DNA of 10,463 nucleotides, taken from Planctomycetaceae bacterium (GTDB lineage Bacteria > Planctomycetota > Planctomycetia > Planctomycetales > Planctomycetaceae). Position numbers and translations under genes: made by a program. The notes below the pieces were generated by a model that was not told the DNA's origin, did no database searches, and worked only from the letters and a program-made list of their open reading frames with translations. Shown here in pieces: positions 6,301 to 10,463 of the stretch. The stretch is taken from NCBI GenBank assembly GCA_027080405.1, contig JALWSL010000786.1:1-10463 (forward strand), in the 5' to 3' direction. Within the stretch, counting starts at the first letter, position 1. Every line of letters starts with the position of its first letter.

Positions 6301-6307
6301 GATTGTC

Positions 6308-7270
6308 GTGTTGAAGTATTCCCAGGTTGGTCGCGTTTTGAGTTTTCTGGTGTTGAGTACGATTGTTGTCGCTGCAATCGGGTGTGAACCGGGCGGACAG
6401 GAACAGGCGAAAACAGGCGAGAATTCCGAGCAGTCCCGTCCTGTTGTGATCGCCGTGAATTATCCGCTGGCGAATGTCGCCCATCAGTTGGCCGGTGAGT
6501 GGATCGAGTTGCAATATCCGGTTCCGGAAAATGCGGATCCCGCATACTGGAAGCCGGATGATGAGCAGGTGACGGCGATGCAGCAGGCCGATCTTGTGCT
6601 TCTCAACGGTGCCGGTCACGAACCGTGGCAGGAGCGGGTGACATTATCACCTTTGAACCAGGCGATTACCTCTCGTGGTTTTCATGACCAATGGATTGTC
6701 GTGAAAGACGCCATCACGCACAAACATGGCCCGGAAGGGGAACATACCCATGCAGGGATCGCTTCAACGACCTGGCTGGATCCGGTTCTGTTCGGCGAGC
6801 AAATTCATGTGGTCGCTCAGGCGATTATCAAGTTGCTGCCTGATCATCGTGAGGAAATTTTGAAGCGGGAAGAGAAGCTGGACACGGAACTGGAACAGCT
6901 GGATCAACAATGGAAAGCGGCGACGAAAAAACTGGAGGATCGACCGTTGATCGCCTCGCATCCGGTGTACCAGTATCTGGCGCGTCGGTATGGTTGGAAA
7001 CTGGACTCGCTGCATTGGGAGCCGGATCAGAAATTGACGGAAAAGGAATGGAAACAGTTCGATGTACTGCGTAAAAAAAATGGAGCGAACCTGATGATTT
7101 GGGAGGCAGAGCCACTTGACGAGACGAAGGCGGAGCTTGACAAGCGGGGCGTCGGTATTGCCGTTATCGAGCCGTTGGGTAATGGGTCGCCTGAGGAAGA
7201 TGTGCTGGAAGAAATGAGGGCGAATGCCAAGCGGTTTGAGGCGGCATTGTCACCGTTGGCAAAAAAGTGA
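6308..7270 (+). CDS. ZnuA/TroA-like metal ABC transporter substrate-binding lipoprotein
   Basis: A 320-residue lipoprotein. After Lys3 and Arg9 a hydrophobic stretch ends at 'AAIGC', with Cys26 as the lipidation site. The cluster A-I fold shows in 'VNYPLANVAHQLAG' (50-63), 'ADLVLLNGAGHEPW' (94-107), 'TTWLDP' (154-159) and 'SHPVYQYLARRYG' (217-229). His218 and Glu266 match two usual metal ligands. The other two usual histidines are absent: 'DPAYWKP' has Ala79 where ZnuA has 'PHDYEP', and 'STTWLDP' has Thr154 where the family has 'PHxWLDP'. A loop with four histidines (138-148) may contribute instead. The start is GTG at 6308, with AGAGG 6 bases upstream; a TTG at 6287 is in frame but has no properly spaced site. 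No permease or ATPase gene follows, so the transporter partners lie elsewhere or the protein works alone. Zinc is the likeliest metal, unproven. Confidence 0.82.
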   Translation: MLKYSQVGRVLSFLVLSTIVVAAIGCEPGGQEQAKTGENSEQSRPVVIAVNYPLANVAHQLAGEWIELQYPVPENADPAYWKPDDEQVTAMQQADLVLLNGAGHEPWQERVTLSPLNQAITSRGFHDQWIVVKDAITHKHGPEGEHTHAGIASTTWLDPVLFGEQIHVVAQAIIKLLPDHREEILKREEKLDTELEQLDQQWKAATKKLEDRPLIASHPVYQYLARRYGWKLDSLHWEPDQKLTEKEWKQFDVLRKKNGANLMIWEAEPLDETKAELDKRGVGIAVIEPLGNGSPEEDVLEEMRANAKRFEAALSPLAKK

Positions 7271-7296
7271 AATTCCGCTGTTTTTTACGCAAATCG

Positions 7297-7325
7297 TTTA
7301 CATTCGCTTCATCCGGGCATAAACT
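7297..7325 (+). promoter_or_regulatory. Candidate sigma70-like promoter of the 739-residue propeller gene
   Basis: TTTACA (5/6 to consensus), an exact 17-base spacer and TAAACT (4/6). Transcription would start near 7332, with a leader of about 68 bases. It starts after the lipoprotein stop at 7270, so the two genes need not be co-transcribed. Confidence 0.4.
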
Positions 7326-7346
7326 CGGGATATCTGCAGAGGCTCG

Positions 7347-7372
7347 CCTTGAAATAATTCTCACCTTGAAAT
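7347..7372 (+). repeat. Direct repeat CCTTGAAAT in the leader of the propeller gene
   Basis: CCTTGAAAT at 7347-7355 and 7364-7372, offset 17 bases, between the candidate promoter and the start codon. It could be a regulator-binding site; its position after the predicted start would suit repression. Confidence 0.25.
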
Positions 7373-7399
7373 CACTCACAATAACTGAAGGAATCACCC

Positions 7400-9619
<2,220 letters not shown>

Positions 9620-9729
9620 AAGGCCCGCTTTTTCGTCGTGGAACGGAAGAGACCAGACAGAATGCGTTGCGATGCGCCTTCTTCAATGAGAGAACATTTA
9701 TCAGGTACGCAGAAAAAAGGAAATGATCA

Positions 9730-10463
9730 ATGACGTTACAGTCATCAAAAAAATGGCAATACGCTTTATTGCTTCTTACCACATTGGTCTGGGTTGGTTG
9801 CAAGCCCGCAGAGAAGCCAGCCGCTCCCGGCAACACCGAAGCTGGTTCAACAGCGATCCCTCCCGGGGGGCCTCCGCATGACGAGCCTGCGACCGAACCG
9901 GCTCCAAAAGCAGAAGATTCAAAACCGGATGCTCCGAAAGAAACACCTGAAAAGAAAGAAGCAGAACCGAAACCGGCTGCTCCCGAAACTTCCGAAAAAA
10001 AAATGAAGGAAGAAAAACCGGCGACTCCAAAGCCGGAACCGAAACCGGAGACTAAGAAACCTGCTCCAAAACCGGAACCGAAACCGGAGCCGAAAAAAAC
10101 GGAGTCGAAAAAGGAATCTCCCAAACCAGCCGCTCCGAAAACGGGTGACTCAAAGACTTCCGCGGCGAAGAAGAATATCACGGGAGACTGGCCGATGTGG
10201 GGGGGCGATCCTTCCCGCAACATGGTGAATCTGACGGCCCCGGTTTCCATCGATTTTGAACCGGCTCTTGAAGCGGCCAAAGGGAAAAAGATCGTTTACA
10301 CGGCTCGGCTCGGTTCGCAAACGTACGGTAATCCCGCGATTGCCAGCGGTCATGTTTTCGTCGGCAGCAACAACGGCGGGGAATATCGCCCCAAGCATAA
10401 AGGGGACCGCGGGACGATTCTCTGCTTCGACGAAAAAACCGGGAAGTTCCTTTGGCAATTGAC
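9730..10463 (+). CDS. PQQ-like beta-propeller lipoprotein with Pro/Lys/Glu-rich linker, cut by window edge
   Basis: From the ATG at 9730, 244 residues are read without a stop. The N-terminus '[18 protein letters not shown]' is a lipoprotein signal with Cys24; Trp at -3 is not the usual Leu/Val, so lipidation is probable rather than certain. Residues 25-148 are a low-complexity linker rich in Pro, Lys, Glu and Ala ('PKPEPKPE'), presumably an extended spacer from the membrane. The propeller begins with '[15 protein letters not shown]' (152-166), an opening typical of planctomycete PQQ-repeat proteins, and the first blade motif is '[10 protein letters not shown]' (233-242). Most of the propeller lies beyond the edge. 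AAGGA sits 8 bases before the ATG. A long glycine/phenylalanine-rich frame on the opposite strand is a composition artefact of this linker. Confidence 0.85.
   Translation, partial: MTLQSSKKWQYALLLLTTLVWVGCKPAEKPAAPGNTEAGSTAIPPGGPPHDEPATEPAPKAEDSKPDAPKETPEKKEAEPKPAAPETSEKKMKEEKPATPKPEPKPETKKPAPKPEPKPEPKKTESKKESPKPAAPKTGDSKTSAAKKNITGDWPMWGGDPSRNMVNLTAPVSIDFEPALEAAKGKKIVYTARLGSQTYGNPAIASGHVFVGSNNGGEYRPKHKGDRGTILCFDEKTGKFLWQL
10025..10089 (+). repeat. 39-base-period duplication in the lipoprotein linker
   Basis: A 26-base segment at 10025-10050 recurs at 10064-10089 with one mismatch, giving a 13-codon period. It encodes [13 protein letters not shown] followed by [13 protein letters not shown]. 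This indicates recent in-frame duplication as the way the linker grew. Confidence 0.65.

Larger units (their letters stand above)
5415..6307. other. Intergenic region without a credible gene, rich in hairpins and repeats
   Basis: Short open frames occur on both strands here, but none has a good ribosome site with a recognisable domain. The content is the set of hairpins, direct repeats and inverted repeats listed separately, plus GGCCG-AGTCGAC-CGGCC (5557-5573). A run of seven T follows the DUF1501 stop by about 40 bases but has no GC-rich stem before it, so no intrinsic terminator is called. A weak promoter for the next gene (TTGCAA, 17 bases, TAATCT, ending 6242) is possible but matches consensus poorly. 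Confidence 0.6.

Overview
The window reads as chromosomal DNA of a Planctomycetota bacterium, probably a Planctomycetaceae-type genome. The pointers are a stand-alone DUF1501 protein with a twin-arginine-like N-terminus, two secreted PQQ-type beta-propeller proteins carrying the 'WRGP' and 'DWPMWGG' openings usual in that phylum, a secreted alpha/beta hydrolase, and short hairpin and CGCAAAGACGC-type interspersed repeats between genes. This is a family-level inference; no RNA gene is present to fix the taxonomy.

Left part (1-3891, minus strand). A compact operon reads leftwards: a CtBP-type D-2-hydroxyacid dehydrogenase (start 2986), a signal-peptide-bearing alpha/beta hydrolase (start 1980, 10 bases after the previous stop), and a DapA/NanA-family lyase whose start overlaps the hydrolase stop by one base (TGATG) and which runs off the left edge. 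A good sigma70-like promoter (3051-3079) precedes the dehydrogenase and fixes its start. The set looks catabolic: an exported esterase frees a substrate, and a dehydrogenase and an aldolase/dehydratase process 2-keto or 2-hydroxy acids. The substrate cannot be read from the sequence. Upstream lies a TetR-family repressor gene (3265-3891).

Centre (3872-5414). The tetR gene is divergent from a DUF1501 gene (start 3975). Both have sigma70-like promoters with exact 17-base spacers whose -10 boxes overlap, with a 15-base quasi-palindrome lying across them. The predicted tetR transcript begins at its own ATG, so it would be leaderless. This is the clearest regulatory module in the window: a repressor that probably controls itself and the DUF1501 gene.

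5415-6307 is about 890 bases without a credible gene. It holds several perfect hairpins, two direct copies of a 40-base repeat (34/40 identical) and an inverted pair of CGCAAAGACGC-type repeats between them, then operator-like inverted repeats just before the next gene.

Right part (6308-10463, plus strand). First is a ZnuA/TroA-like metal-binding lipoprotein that lacks two of the four usual metal ligands but has a histidine-rich loop. Then comes a 739-residue exported beta-propeller protein with a C-terminal jelly-roll-like domain, and a second propeller lipoprotein with a long Pro/Lys/Glu linker, cut by the right edge. I see no wholly new multi-gene system. The points most worth checking are the tetR/DUF1501 promoter overlap, the altered metal-binding protein and the intergenic repeat cluster.
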